Assembly: GCA_007128675.1 (NCBI GenBank)
Contig: SKWY01000272.1
Coordinates: 1-17,520, forward strand
Direction of reading: 5' to 3'
DNA: 17,520 nt
DNA from: Deltaproteobacteria bacterium
GTDB taxonomy: Bacteria; Myxococcota; Myxococcia; SLRQ01
The notes under the pieces are model-generated. The model was not told the DNA's origin and did not search any database. It saw only the letters and a program-made list of their open reading frames with translations. The position numbers and the translations under genes were made by a program. Every line of letters begins with the position of its first letter. The stretch's first letter is position 1. This document shows, in pieces, positions 7,300 to 13,952 of the stretch.

Positions 7300-9755
7300 G
7301 GCGCCGACCCCTCCTCCGAAGACTCCTGTTGGATGCTTTCGTCATTCTCGTCATCCTCGATGGGTCTACCATCAGGGCCTATCAGCTCGGAATCGAAGGT
7401 TCTGGTCGGCTGGATGATCTGAACTCCACGTCCGGGACCATCGTTCTCTGGAGCGAGACGCTCTTCCTCCAGGGTTCGCTGAATCTCGCCAAGCGGTCCG
7501 ACCTTCCGAGCGAAGTCAACGCTAACCTCCGAGTAGTCGTTCACCCCGTAGAACTGCTCGATGAACTCCTGACGTTCTTCGAGCTTCTGCTCGAAGATTC
7601 TACGGAAATCACTTTCGTCCTTGATGATGTAGGGGGTCAGGAAGAGCAAGAGGTTGGTCTTGACTGCCCTTACCTCCGAGGTTCGGAACAGACGTCCAAT
7701 GACGGGGACGTCGCCGAGCAAGGGCACCTTGGAAACCGACTCCACATTACGCTCCTGCATCAGGCCGCCGAGGACGATGGTCTGGCCGTCACGAGCAACG
7801 ACGGTGGTCTTCGCGGTTCGCCGACTGGTAGTTGGCCCGAGAGTGCGATCCACGGAGGCGATCTCTTCGATCTGCTCGTCGATCTCGAGGCGAACGAAGT
7901 CGCTCTCATTGATTTGTGGTCTGATTCGAAGTCGAAGCTCCACGTTTTGTCGCTGGATCGGAGCATACAGGCTGCCCAGGCCTCCCAGACCCGAGAAGCT
8001 TCGCAATAGAGAATCGGCGGTGGCGCCTTCGGTGCCGGCACCACCGAGCAGGTTGCTAACTCCCTGGGGGGCGAAGCCTGCTTGGAATGGAACATTCTGG
8101 CCCACGGAGATCTCGGCTTCTTCGTTGTCGCTAGTAAGGATATGGGGAGTCGAGAGTACGTTCACGTTGCTGTCGCGTTGCAGTGCATGGAGAACGGCGC
8201 CAAAAGAAGGAACTCCTCCTCCGGCAAACCCTTCCGTCCCAGGGACGCTGGGACCCTGAATCCCGGCCAAAAAGCCGCCAAACTGTAGCAGCGAGGCGAG
8301 CGAGAGGGAGTTGAGACCACCTAGCTGCGTGCCGGCAAGGAGAGGAGCCTCTTCCCCGCGAATAGAAGGTGCCTGACCCGTGTGAAAGGCTATACCCAAC
8401 TCTTTCGCGACATCGGCGCTGACCTCCATGATTACCGCCTCAACGAAGACCTGCCTGCGAGGAATATCGAGCTGCTCGATGACCCTTCGCAGCGCACGGT
8501 AGTCGTTGAAGCTGCTGACTATTACCAGAGAGTTGGTTCCGCTATCGGCGGAGATGCGCATCTCGCCCTCGAAGAGCTCTGCGGTGGTGCCGCCGTTGCC
8601 GGCTTGTCCGCTAGTTCTTCCTCTCTGGGTACGGGCGGTTTGACCGGTAGCCGCAAGCGTGGAGAGCGTGGATGCCAGCTCCTCGGCGTTCGCGTTCATG
8701 AGGTAGTGGACGTGGACCTGTCCTTCTCCCTCGGTTGGGATGTCGAGGTGAGAGATGATCTCCTCTATTCGAGCGAACGAGCGCTCATCGGCGATCACTA
8801 TTATCTTGTTGGTTCTTTCATCCGCGATGACCTTGGATATATCCACCTCTTGCTGCTGCTCCGTTTGGGCCTGCTGAGCTCGTCGGGCGGCGGCCCTACG
8901 CTGGGCCGGGGTGCGTGCCTGCTGGGTGGGGCGGGCGGTCGTGCCCGTTTGCTGAAAGATCTCCATCAGCTTCTGTGCGATGTCTGGCGCGGAAGCATAA
9001 TGAATCTGCAGAATACGGATCTCGTCTGCTCCGCTTCCGGCCTGGTCGAGTTGGCGCATTATGCGCTCGATTCTGTGAAGGTTCAGGCCGACGTCGGTTA
9101 TGATCAGGATATCCGGAGGGAACGTCTGAACCTCTCCATCGCGGCTGATGAAGGAGCTGGCTATCCCGCTGACCTGATCCGCCTCGACGTGCTCGAGCCG
9201 GAAGATGCGCGTAACCATGTTCTCGTTGAGAAGCCAGGTGCCATCTTCATCGACCACGGTCGCGATATTCGATCTGATAGCGTCCTTTTTGGGGACAATC
9301 TTTCGAAAACGTCCAACTTGATAGACCGCGAACCCCGCAGTCTCCAGAGCGGAAAGAAACGCTGCGTACATCTCGTTCGCACTCACTGGGGTTGGAGAGA
9401 GAATGGTGATCTTTCCGCGCAGGTTGTCCGGCAGAATGAAGTTGTAACCGGTCACATCGCTGATTGTTTTGACTACCTCGGCGATGTCGGCCTCATCGAA
9501 GTCGAGGCGCATCGGCATGTTGCCTCTTTGCACGGCCTGTCGACGCTCGGTGGTTCGCTGTTCGTTGTCATCTTCGTCCTCGGTTCGGCTCGGACGCACA
9601 GGGGTTTGAGCGGTCTCGGTGCGGGTGGGGGGCGAGACCGTGGGCCTACGCGGTTGAGCCGTGCCGGGGCGTCTTTGAGCCTCGCCGGCGTGGGGGGCCA
9701 GCAAGAGAGGCGCGAGACATATCAGGGGGATTAGACGTGATTTGATGCTATGCAT
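7296..9755 (-). CDS. gspD: GspD, outer-membrane secretin of type II secretion
   Basis: GspD forms the multimeric outer-membrane channel for folded exoproteins. The 819-residue chain begins with a signal peptide (hydrophobic 8-20, likely cleavage after GEA near 26). A Pro/Arg/Thr/Glu-rich linker follows, then the N0 domain (about 80-160), N1 (about 182-240), N2 (about 245-340, with an Ala/Arg/Gln-rich insertion at 272-302) and N3 (about 346-432). The secretin core runs from VFVEAVIMEVS (436) to NLLLFLTPYI (701-710). It includes VPFQAG, the VVARDGQTIVLGGLM block and VPLLGDVPVIGRLF (677-690). About 105 mostly charged residues follow; they could serve as a pilotin-binding S-domain, but no lipoprotein pilotin gene is in the window. 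The GTGA overlap with gspE indicates coupling. Identity is certain. Confidence 0.97.
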   Translation of the reverse strand: MHSIKSRLIPLICLAPLLLAPHAGEAQRRPGTAQPRRPTVSPPTRTETAQTPVRPSRTEDEDDNEQRTTERRQAVQRGNMPMRLDFDEADIAEVVKTISDVTGYNFILPDNLRGKITILSPTPVSANEMYAAFLSALETAGFAVYQVGRFRKIVPKKDAIRSNIATVVDEDGTWLLNENMVTRIFRLEHVEADQVSGIASSFISRDGEVQTFPPDILIITDVGLNLHRIERIMRQLDQAGSGADEIRILQIHYASAPDIAQKLMEIFQQTGTTARPTQQARTPAQRRAAARRAQQAQTEQQQEVDISKVIADERTNKIIVIADERSFARIEEIISHLDIPTEGEGQVHVHYLMNANAEELASTLSTLAATGQTARTQRGRTSGQAGNGGTTAELFEGEMRISADSGTNSLVIVSSFNDYRALRRVIEQLDIPRRQVFVEAVIMEVSADVAKELGIAFHTGQAPSIRGEEAPLLAGTQLGGLNSLSLASLLQFGGFLAGIQGPSVPGTEGFAGGGVPSFGAVLHALQRDSNVNVLSTPHILTSDNEEAEISVGQNVPFQAGFAPQGVSNLLGGAGTEGATADSLLRSFSGLGGLGSLYAPIQRQNVELRLRIRPQINESDFVRLEIDEQIEEIASVDRTLGPTTSRRTAKTTVVARDGQTIVLGGLMQERNVESVSKVPLLGDVPVIGRLFRTSEVRAVKTNLLLFLTPYIIKDESDFRRIFEQKLEERQEFIEQFYGVNDYSEVSVDFARKVGPLGEIQRTLEEERLAPENDGPGRGVQIIQPTRTFDSELIGPDGRPIEDDENDESIQQESSEEGSAP

Positions 9756-9928
9756 AGGATCTGTTTGGGGCGGGCGCCGGTTGCTCGGCGCGTGTGGCTG
9801 CTATGGGGGCTTTTGCAATGGGGCCCGTGGTATTGCTTTCACTTGGAGTTCGAGCAACGGGGCGGGGTAGGTTCATCGGGAGGTAACACGATTCAGGCAG
9901 GGTTTGAGTGCCGCGAGCCGAGATGGCT
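9756..9928 (-). other. gspC-gspD intergenic gap with a small hairpin
   Basis: This 173-base gap contrasts with the near-zero spacing elsewhere in the operon. It holds a perfect 6-base inverted repeat, GCGCCG at 9774-9779 and CGGCGC at 9786-9791, with a 6-base loop. The hairpin sits 18 bases before the gspD start and is not followed by a T run on the transcribed strand. No open frame or convincing promoter was found. It could be an attenuator, an mRNA processing site or a leader structure setting gspD levels. Confidence 0.35.
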
Positions 9929-10879
9929 CTATTGAATGTTGTAGACCTTTCGGATCGATTGACCCCGTCTCTCCAGCTCTACCTCTACCCTGCTGGACTC
10001 ACGTAGACGCTGATAGACCTCGAGAGCGCGATCGGGGCTGTTGATCTCGAATCCATTGATCTTTCGCACCACGTCACCGTTTTGGATGCCTATCTGGGAA
10101 TAGATCGAGCCAGGCCGAATGCTGAAGAGCCTGAAGCCCTGGGCGACTCCATCCTCGAAGGCCGGCACAATTCGGGCCTGAGTTGCGATGGTGTTCAGGT
10201 TGGACAAAGTGCTCTCGATTGCGTCTTTTGTCACGGCGTACTCGTTATCTCCGGTTCTCTTGATGGAGTCCGAGAGGTCCGGGCCCGAGGAAGTCGGTCG
10301 TTCAGGTCTACCCCGCCTTCCGGTTGCCGTTGGCCTTTGCCGTGTCGCCGATGCCACGGCTGGAGCAGAGCCCTCCTCCTTTTCACCATCCATCTCCAGG
10401 TACTCCGTACGATCTTCGTTGCGAACGAGAACCCTTCTTCGTTCCACGCGGAGCACCTCGGCCGAGCCCATCAGAAGATCCCCAACGCCGTAGACCGCAG
10501 TGCTTCTCTCGTTGTTGTCGGTTATTAGAGCTACCGAGTAGTGCTTGGGCCTTGCCTCAACCGTGGCAACGAGGGTGGCATTCAGGGTGGTAGGAATCTC
10601 CTCACCAAGGTCTACCACCTCCTCGGGCTCCTCTGGCTCGGGCTCTGGCTCGTCCGAGGGCAGCCCTACGCCGAACAGGCCGGCAAGGCCCTTCGCGTTG
10701 ACCGTCGTCGATACGGCATGAACCGAGCGGGGCCGTTCCGGTTCAGCTGTCTCCAGTTTTTGCGGCTCGGCAAGATGGACCGCCGACAAAGCGCTTACGG
10801 TTCTGCCCGCAACGGCTCCTGCAAGGATGACGACGAGTACGTTCAGAGTCCATGCGTAGCGTTTCAGGAAGATTTCCAT
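9929..10879 (-). CDS. gspC: GspC, inner-membrane clamp protein of type II secretion
   Basis: GspC links the inner-membrane platform to the secretin and helps in substrate selection. The frame is open to 11005, but the ATG at 10879 is preferred: it has AAGGGA five bases upstream and gives the typical short cytoplasmic N-terminus before one membrane helix (about 9-32, WTLNVLVVILAGAVAG). The product is then 316 residues. An acidic, Pro-rich linker with EPEPEPEEPEE leads to the HR domain (about 90-165: LNATLVATVEARPKHYSVALI, YGVGDLL, VLRVERRRVLV), which in relatives binds GspD N0. The last 80 residues form a PDZ domain (GFRLFSIRPGSIYSQIGIQNGDVVRKING). It is the first gsp gene in the transcription direction. 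The identification is secure. Confidence 0.93.
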   Translation of the reverse strand: MEIFLKRYAWTLNVLVVILAGAVAGRTVSALSAVHLAEPQKLETAEPERPRSVHAVSTTVNAKGLAGLFGVGLPSDEPEPEPEEPEEVVDLGEEIPTTLNATLVATVEARPKHYSVALITDNNERSTAVYGVGDLLMGSAEVLRVERRRVLVRNEDRTEYLEMDGEKEEGSAPAVASATRQRPTATGRRGRPERPTSSGPDLSDSIKRTGDNEYAVTKDAIESTLSNLNTIATQARIVPAFEDGVAQGFRLFSIRPGSIYSQIGIQNGDVVRKINGFEINSPDRALEVYQRLRESSRVEVELERRGQSIRKVYNIQ

Positions 10880-10884
10880 GGCAT

Positions 10885-10890
10885 TCCCTT
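10885..10890 (-). promoter_or_regulatory. Ribosome binding site deciding the gspC start
   Basis: AAGGGA on the minus strand ends five bases before the ATG at 10879. It favours this start over the longer open frame reaching 11005. Confidence 0.65.
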
Positions 10891-10974
10891 TCTTCTCCCC
10901 AAGGGAACAGCAACTTTCGTGCCAGGGCCTCTGTCTTCCGTAAACGCCGAATAATAGGGGCCAGACAGGGTGAG

Positions 10975-11078
10975 CCCATCGATGGGGGCGTGGTGCGTCG
11001 GACAATGTGTCACGGGGCCTCGAACCATCGACGGGTCCGTGACATTCTGTCCATCGACAATCGAGCTGCCGCCCATCG
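10975..11078. promoter_or_regulatory. Cluster of inverted and direct repeats upstream of gspC
   Basis: The 249-base region between gspC and the TPR gene contains a perfect 12-base palindrome, CCCATCGATGGG (10975-10986). It also holds a perfect inverted pair, TGTCACGG (11008-11015) and CCGTGACA (11037-11044), separated by 21 bases. CCATCG occurs four times (10976, 11025, 11051, 11073), twice as the 8-mer CCATCGAC spaced 26 bases apart; the last copy lies in the near-palindrome CCCATCGCTGGG. On the minus strand TATTAT at about 10950 could be a -10 box, but there is no clear -35. The cluster may be a control region for the secretion operon. Function is inferred from repetition and position only. 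Confidence 0.45.
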
Positions 11079-11128
11079 CTGGGCTCGAAGTTCCCAGGCC
11101 TTTGATCGGTGGCTATTCCGGATAGGGG

Positions 11129-11995
11129 CTACTCTTTTGTCGTCTCCTCCGGGTTCTCCTTCCGGGAGTCTTCAAGGAGGGCTCCGATCTCGGGGCTGCC
11201 CCGGAGCCTATCGAAGGTCGGGTCCTCTGTGAGCCATGCGCGTGCTCGATCCGGATCTCCGCGAAAGCACTGATCAAGCATCCGGAGGGCTTTCTCGTCC
11301 TGTCTCCAAAGCGTGTAGAGCGTCGCCAGACCGTAAAGTGCGTAAAGGTCCTCGGGGCGGAGCGCTAGCGCGGCCAAAAAAGCGCGTTCTGCCTCGGCGA
11401 AGAAGCCCTTTCTGCTGAAGCATACACCAAGGTCCAGATGAGCCTCGAAGTTCTCGGGCTCCAGTCTGACGACCTCCCGAAGCAGCCCAATGGCCCTTCG
11501 AACATCGTTCTCGTCGATGAGAATCAGTGCGAGTTCGTGTTTTGGAAAGGCGTCGTCTGGATCCAGCTCGATGGCCATGTTCAGCTCGTTGGTGGCCTCT
11601 TCGAGGCGGCCCATGTCGGCTAGCACAAGGCCTAGAGAGAGACGAGCGTCAGGGAGCTCCGGATCGGTTTCTAGCGCTTCGCGAAGCTCTCCCTCGGCCA
11701 TCTCGAGGCCATTGTTCATAAGAAAGCTTGCGAGGTTGTAGTGCCCGGCGGCGGCTTCCGGCTCGAGCTCGATGCTGCGAAGGTAGGCCGAGAGGGCCTC
11801 TCGCCATTGCTTCTTTTCCGCTAGAACCCCAGCCAGGTTGTCCCATGCATGGCTGGAAGAGGGATCGAGATTTATGGCCTTTCTGAAGTACCGGATTGCT
11901 TCGTCGAGCCAGCCGCGGTCGGCGAACTCGATCCCTTTCGAGTTCATCTCGTCGGATAGTGCGGGATTCTCCGGTTGGTCGCGGTCGTGGCTCAT
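11129..11995 (-). CDS. Tetratricopeptide repeat protein
   Basis: The product has 288 residues from the ATG at 11995; the open frame reaches a TTG at 12040, and another ATG is at 11947. It consists almost wholly of about seven TPR units of 34 residues. These are recognisable by recurring A-x-x-N/L-G/A at helix A and the LDP/LEPE/LRPE turn ending each unit (for example AINLDPS, SIELEPE, AIELDPD, VVRLEPE, ALALRPE). The C-terminus, TEDPTFDRLRGSPEIGALL, is a common ending of bacterial TPR proteins. There is no signal peptide, so it is probably cytoplasmic and mediates protein-protein contacts. It lies 249 bases upstream of gspC on the same strand. A role as a secretion accessory is possible, but nothing in the sequence proves it. 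Confidence 0.9.
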   Translation of the reverse strand: MSHDRDQPENPALSDEMNSKGIEFADRGWLDEAIRYFRKAINLDPSSSHAWDNLAGVLAEKKQWREALSAYLRSIELEPEAAAGHYNLASFLMNNGLEMAEGELREALETDPELPDARLSLGLVLADMGRLEEATNELNMAIELDPDDAFPKHELALILIDENDVRRAIGLLREVVRLEPENFEAHLDLGVCFSRKGFFAEAERAFLAALALRPEDLYALYGLATLYTLWRQDEKALRMLDQCFRGDPDRARAWLTEDPTFDRLRGSPEIGALLEDSRKENPEETTKE

Positions 11996-12211
11996 TTGGC
12001 AGTCATCGTAATCCGAAAGAATGATTGTCGCATCTTTCAAACTGGGCGGCTCTGACCTGTCCGGCTCCGAGACTTGATTCCGTCAAGGCGCCAGCCCTCA
12101 TGGGAACCCCGATGCTGGAGGGTAGGGCCCCTCGCAACGATGACTGAGGCCAGGGAAAGGCTAGGCTATTCCGCTCTTGACGAAATGACGGGAGTTTCAG
12201 GAAAAAAGAGG
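11996..12211. other. Divergent intergenic region, left part
   Basis: The stretch between the TPR gene and the MerR-like promoter carries no acceptable gene. The only notable sequence is a short inverted repeat, CTTGA-TTCCG-TCAAG (12074-12088). No convincing minus-strand promoter for the TPR gene was found. Confidence 0.4.
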
Positions 12212-12240
12212 TTGACCAGTTCTACTGAATATCGTATTGT
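12212..12240 (+). promoter_or_regulatory. Sigma-70-type promoter of the MerR-like gene
   Basis: TTGACC (12212-12217, five of six to the -35 consensus) and TATTGT (12235-12240, four of six to the -10 consensus) are separated by exactly 17 bases. Transcription would start near 12247, about 55 bases before the MerR-like start codon. The spacer itself contains TTCTACTGAATAT, which resembles the half-site of the inverted repeat just downstream. Confidence 0.6.
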
Positions 12241-12243
12241 CCA

Positions 12244-12280
12244 TATAGTCCAGTGAGAGGAAGCTATTCACTGGAATATA
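12244..12280. promoter_or_regulatory. 13-base inverted repeat, probable operator of the MerR-like/sigma-4-like pair
   Basis: TATAGTCCAGTGA (12244-12256) and TCACTGGAATATA (12268-12280) are inverted copies matching at 12 of 13 positions, with an 11-base spacer. The repeat begins just after the -10 box and covers the expected transcription start. A third, similar half-site, TCAGTGGA, lies at 12296-12303, directly over the start codon. The arrangement suits repression or autoregulation by the MerR-like protein. A mRNA hairpin is the alternative. Confidence 0.55.
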
Positions 12281-12304
12281 CAGAAGCGATAACACTCAGT
12301 GGAA

Positions 12305-12826
12305 ATGATCCATTTTACCCCAAAAGAAATAGAGGGACTGGAGGCTAGGTATCCCGAGGGACTATCATCCCGAGAGATCATCGATCTTTTCCAGTCTAGA
12401 GGCGTGCGGCTGAGCGAAGCTACCTTTCGCAAGTACGTTCAAATCGGTTTATTGCCACGCAGCAGCAAGAGGGTCGGCGAAAAAGGAAAACACAAGGGAT
12501 CGCGTGGAGTGTACCCCGTGGGGGTCGTGCGACGTTTGAACCTAATCAGGAAGATGATGCAGGAAGGGATGACTCTCGAGGATATTCGAAACTCTTTTCT
12601 GGCCTTTCGGAATGACATAGATGCACTTCAGGATGCGTTTGATACTCTTTTTCGTGATTTCGAGATGCATTTACGCACAAGAAAGATTTCGGATGATAGA
12701 CGAAGGACGATCAAGCAGCAGTTTCAAGAGACACGTAGGACCGCAACCTTACTCGTGCGCCGGCTCGAAAAGATTGGCTCGGCGATCGCTGCTGGACCGG
12801 TTGTGAGTTCCGATGGGGCGGGCTGA
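12305..12826 (+). CDS. MerR-type helix-turn-helix transcriptional regulator
   Basis: The product has 173 residues from the ATG at 12305; an in-frame GTG at 12299 would add two, and neither start has a good ribosome binding site. Residues 20-55 (LSSREIIDLFQSRGVRLSEATFRKYVQIGLLPRS) form the first helix-turn-helix and wing of a MerR-like domain. A basic loop (KRVGEKGKHKGSRG) and the second helical part (YPVGVVRRLNLIRKMMQEGMTLEDI) follow. The remaining 75 residues are charged, helical and coiled-coil-like, suggesting dimerisation. There is no Cys cluster or ligand domain, so it is not a metal-sensing MerR. It is preceded by a strong promoter with an inverted repeat and followed after 86 bases by a sigma-region-4-like protein, with which it probably forms an operon. 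The target genes are unknown. Confidence 0.8.
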   Translation: MIHFTPKEIEGLEARYPEGLSSREIIDLFQSRGVRLSEATFRKYVQIGLLPRSSKRVGEKGKHKGSRGVYPVGVVRRLNLIRKMMQEGMTLEDIRNSFLAFRNDIDALQDAFDTLFRDFEMHLRTRKISDDRRRTIKQQFQETRRTATLLVRRLEKIGSAIAAGPVVSSDGAG

Positions 12827-12901
12827 ATAGTCAACTTGGTGCTCGGGCGTGCTGGAGCTGGCGGGGCTGGCGCGACCATATGAAATGGACCCCGCGATGC
12901 G

Positions 12902-12907
12902 AGGAAG
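12902..12907 (+). promoter_or_regulatory. Ribosome binding site of the sigma-4-like gene
   Basis: AGGAAG lies five bases before the ATG at 12913. The ATG at 12880, which opens the longest frame, has no such site; this decides the start in favour of 12913. Confidence 0.7.
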
Positions 12908-12912
12908 TGAAC

Positions 12913-13371
12913 ATGGTGAGAGACGATCTCGACGGCTTGAATGAGGGTGACGATAAGCGACGTCGCAGCAAGACCATGTCTCGAAAAGAGATGGCGCGCC
13001 AGATGCGACGTGAGCGCGCCGGCGGCAGTGATGAAAGTCTCGGCACATTGATGAGCGAGGTTGCCCAGATTAGGCCCAAGAGTCGATCGGAATGTGTGAG
13101 CCTCGAGCGGCCATGCTTGTTTGTGTCCTGCAAGTACCATCTGTATCTGGACGTCAACCCTAGGACCGGCTCGATCAAGCTCAATTTTCCGGAGAAGGAG
13201 ATCTGGGAGATTGGTGAAACATGCGCGCTGGATGTTGCCGATAAGGGGGGGATCACTTTGGAGGAGGTCGGCGACATAATGAATTTGACGAGGGAGCGCA
13301 TCCGACAGGTGGAGGCCAGCGGACTCGGCAAGATAAAGGGCGCGACTTGTCCGGAGGACGAAACTGAATGA
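12913..13371 (+). CDS. Small DNA-binding protein with C-terminal sigma-70 region 4-like HTH
   Basis: The protein has 152 residues from the ATG at 12913. The first 60 residues are charged and include a basic stretch (KRRRSKTMSRKEMARQMRRER). The middle part has RPCLFVSCKYHLYLDVN with C68 and C73, a further C61, and ETCALD with C104; this spacing could bind a metal ion or form disulfides. Residues of about 113-141, GGITLEEVGDIMNLTRERIRQVEASGLGK, closely resemble sigma-70 region 4.2 (compare TLEEVGxxxxVTRERIRQIE of RpoD), including the recognition helix. Regions 2 and 3 are absent, so it cannot be a complete sigma factor. From memory, similar stand-alone proteins occur in myxobacteria and relatives. 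It may bind -35 elements or modulate RNA polymerase; this is inferred. Confidence 0.82.
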   Translation: MVRDDLDGLNEGDDKRRRSKTMSRKEMARQMRRERAGGSDESLGTLMSEVAQIRPKSRSECVSLERPCLFVSCKYHLYLDVNPRTGSIKLNFPEKEIWEIGETCALDVADKGGITLEEVGDIMNLTRERIRQVEASGLGKIKGATCPEDETE

Positions 13372-13900
13372 TGGCTCCTTGCCGCCTGACGGCTCAAAGG
13401 TCCATGGCCCGGGCGTGATCGTCGAGTTGCAACGATTCCTCGTTGTTTTCTTTGTGGGTTGCGAACGGGGCATTCGCTGCCACCTCTGTCGGGTGCTTGA
13501 AGCGCTTGGTCTTGGCTGGGACGGAATTGCCGCCGGCGAAGAGCCCGGCAAGCACGATGGATTACGTCCCGAAAGGCCTTGAGCTGCACCTGCTGAACCG
13601 TGGTCGCCGCGGGCGCTGTCTCCATTCTCTGCCTCGACGAGAGATAGAGTTCGCCGTTTCGCGAAGCCCCGGAGGGCCGGCTCCTTCTCGACGCTGGAGG
13701 CCTGCCCGGCAATCCCTAGGCCTTGGCCACGGGCTCGGGGCTGTTTTGCGCCCAGGAAGAGTGCACCAAAGCCCCAGATGAGAGACTGGAGCAGTCCACT
13801 TTGGACTTCTTCACTTCGTGTCGCCTCGAGAATCGATGCCTTCAGGAGTTCTCACCAAGCAATTTGTACCAAGGTGGAAGGATCCCTCAGAGGTTGCCTC
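13372..13900. other. Gene-free stretch with minus-strand coding-like fragments
   Basis: No intact gene can be accepted here. On the minus strand three consecutive segments look protein-like in three different frames: 13851 to about 13600 (SEEVQSGLLQSLIWGFGALF), then 13625 to about 13556 (METAPAATTVQQVQLKAF), then 13555 to 13394 (LAGLFAGGNSVPAKTKRF, ending in a TGA at 13394-13396). Each change corresponds to one extra base. GAGG precedes the ATG at 13625. This may be a decayed gene, a frame-shifted small gene or chance in GC-rich DNA. Plus-strand frames here do not look like proteins. Confidence 0.4.
13394..13625 (-). pseudogene. Possible frame-shifted small membrane protein gene
   Basis: The frame starting at the ATG at 13625 has GAGG six bases upstream. 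Removing one base near 13559 would join it to the frame ending at 13394. The result is a product of about 76 residues with one hydrophobic segment (DVIIVLAGLFAGG) followed by a polar tail ending in DDHARAMDL. Codons of the second segment (13555-13394) favour G/C in third position and purine in first position, as in real genes. I do not recognise the protein. Without a homologue this remains speculative; chance reading frames in GC-rich DNA are the main alternative. Confidence 0.25.
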
Positions 13901-13901
13901 C

Positions 13902-13930
13902 TTGACACATTCCATGACGGGAGTTTAGTG
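13902..13930 (+). promoter_or_regulatory. rpsA promoter
   Basis: A perfect -35 box, TTGACA (13902-13907), is followed after 16 or 17 bases by TTTAGT (13924-13929) or TTAGTG as the -10 box. Transcription would begin near 13936, giving a leader of about 105 bases before the rpsA ATG at 14042. Confidence 0.6.
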
Positions 13931-13947
13931 TCCCAGGTTCACTAAAC
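13923..13947. repeat. 8-base inverted repeat over the rpsA -10 region
   Basis: GTTTAGTG (13923-13930) and CACTAAAC (13940-13947) are perfect inverted copies with a 9-base spacer. The left arm overlaps the proposed -10 box and the right arm the start of the transcript, so a protein-binding operator is more likely than an RNA hairpin. Confidence 0.5.
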
Positions 13948-13952
13948 GGACC

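Noticed and set aside
8382..9734. 450-codon open frame on the plus strand
   Set aside because: It lies wholly antisense to gspD, whose domains and motifs are unmistakable. Long antisense frames are expected in GC-rich coding DNA, and its Ser/Gly/Leu-rich translation resembles no family.
10880..11005. N-terminal extension of GspC from an upstream start at 11005
   Set aside because: The added 42 residues precede the normal cytoplasmic start. The ATG at 10879 has a better ribosome binding site, and the extension would cover the repeat cluster.
12074..12256. 60-codon plus-strand frame upstream of the MerR-like gene
   Set aside because: It overlaps the promoter and the inverted repeat, has no ribosome binding site and shows no protein-like character.
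13374..13400. Imperfect stem-loop after the sigma-4-like gene
   Set aside because: The GCCG-CCTGA-CGGC core is only four pairs and no T run follows; too weak to call a terminator.
12724..13712. Two long minus-strand frames of 275 and 293 codons
   Set aside because: For most of their length they are antisense to the sigma-4-like gene and the end of the MerR-like gene, with Ser/Pro/Arg-rich translations. Only their upstream parts beyond 13394 look protein-like; these are reported separately with low confidence.
13443..13781. 112-codon plus-strand frame in the gap before rpsA
   Set aside because: Its second half is an Arg/Pro/Gly-rich translation typical of a wrong frame. It has no ribosome binding site, and the opposite strand looks more coding-like.
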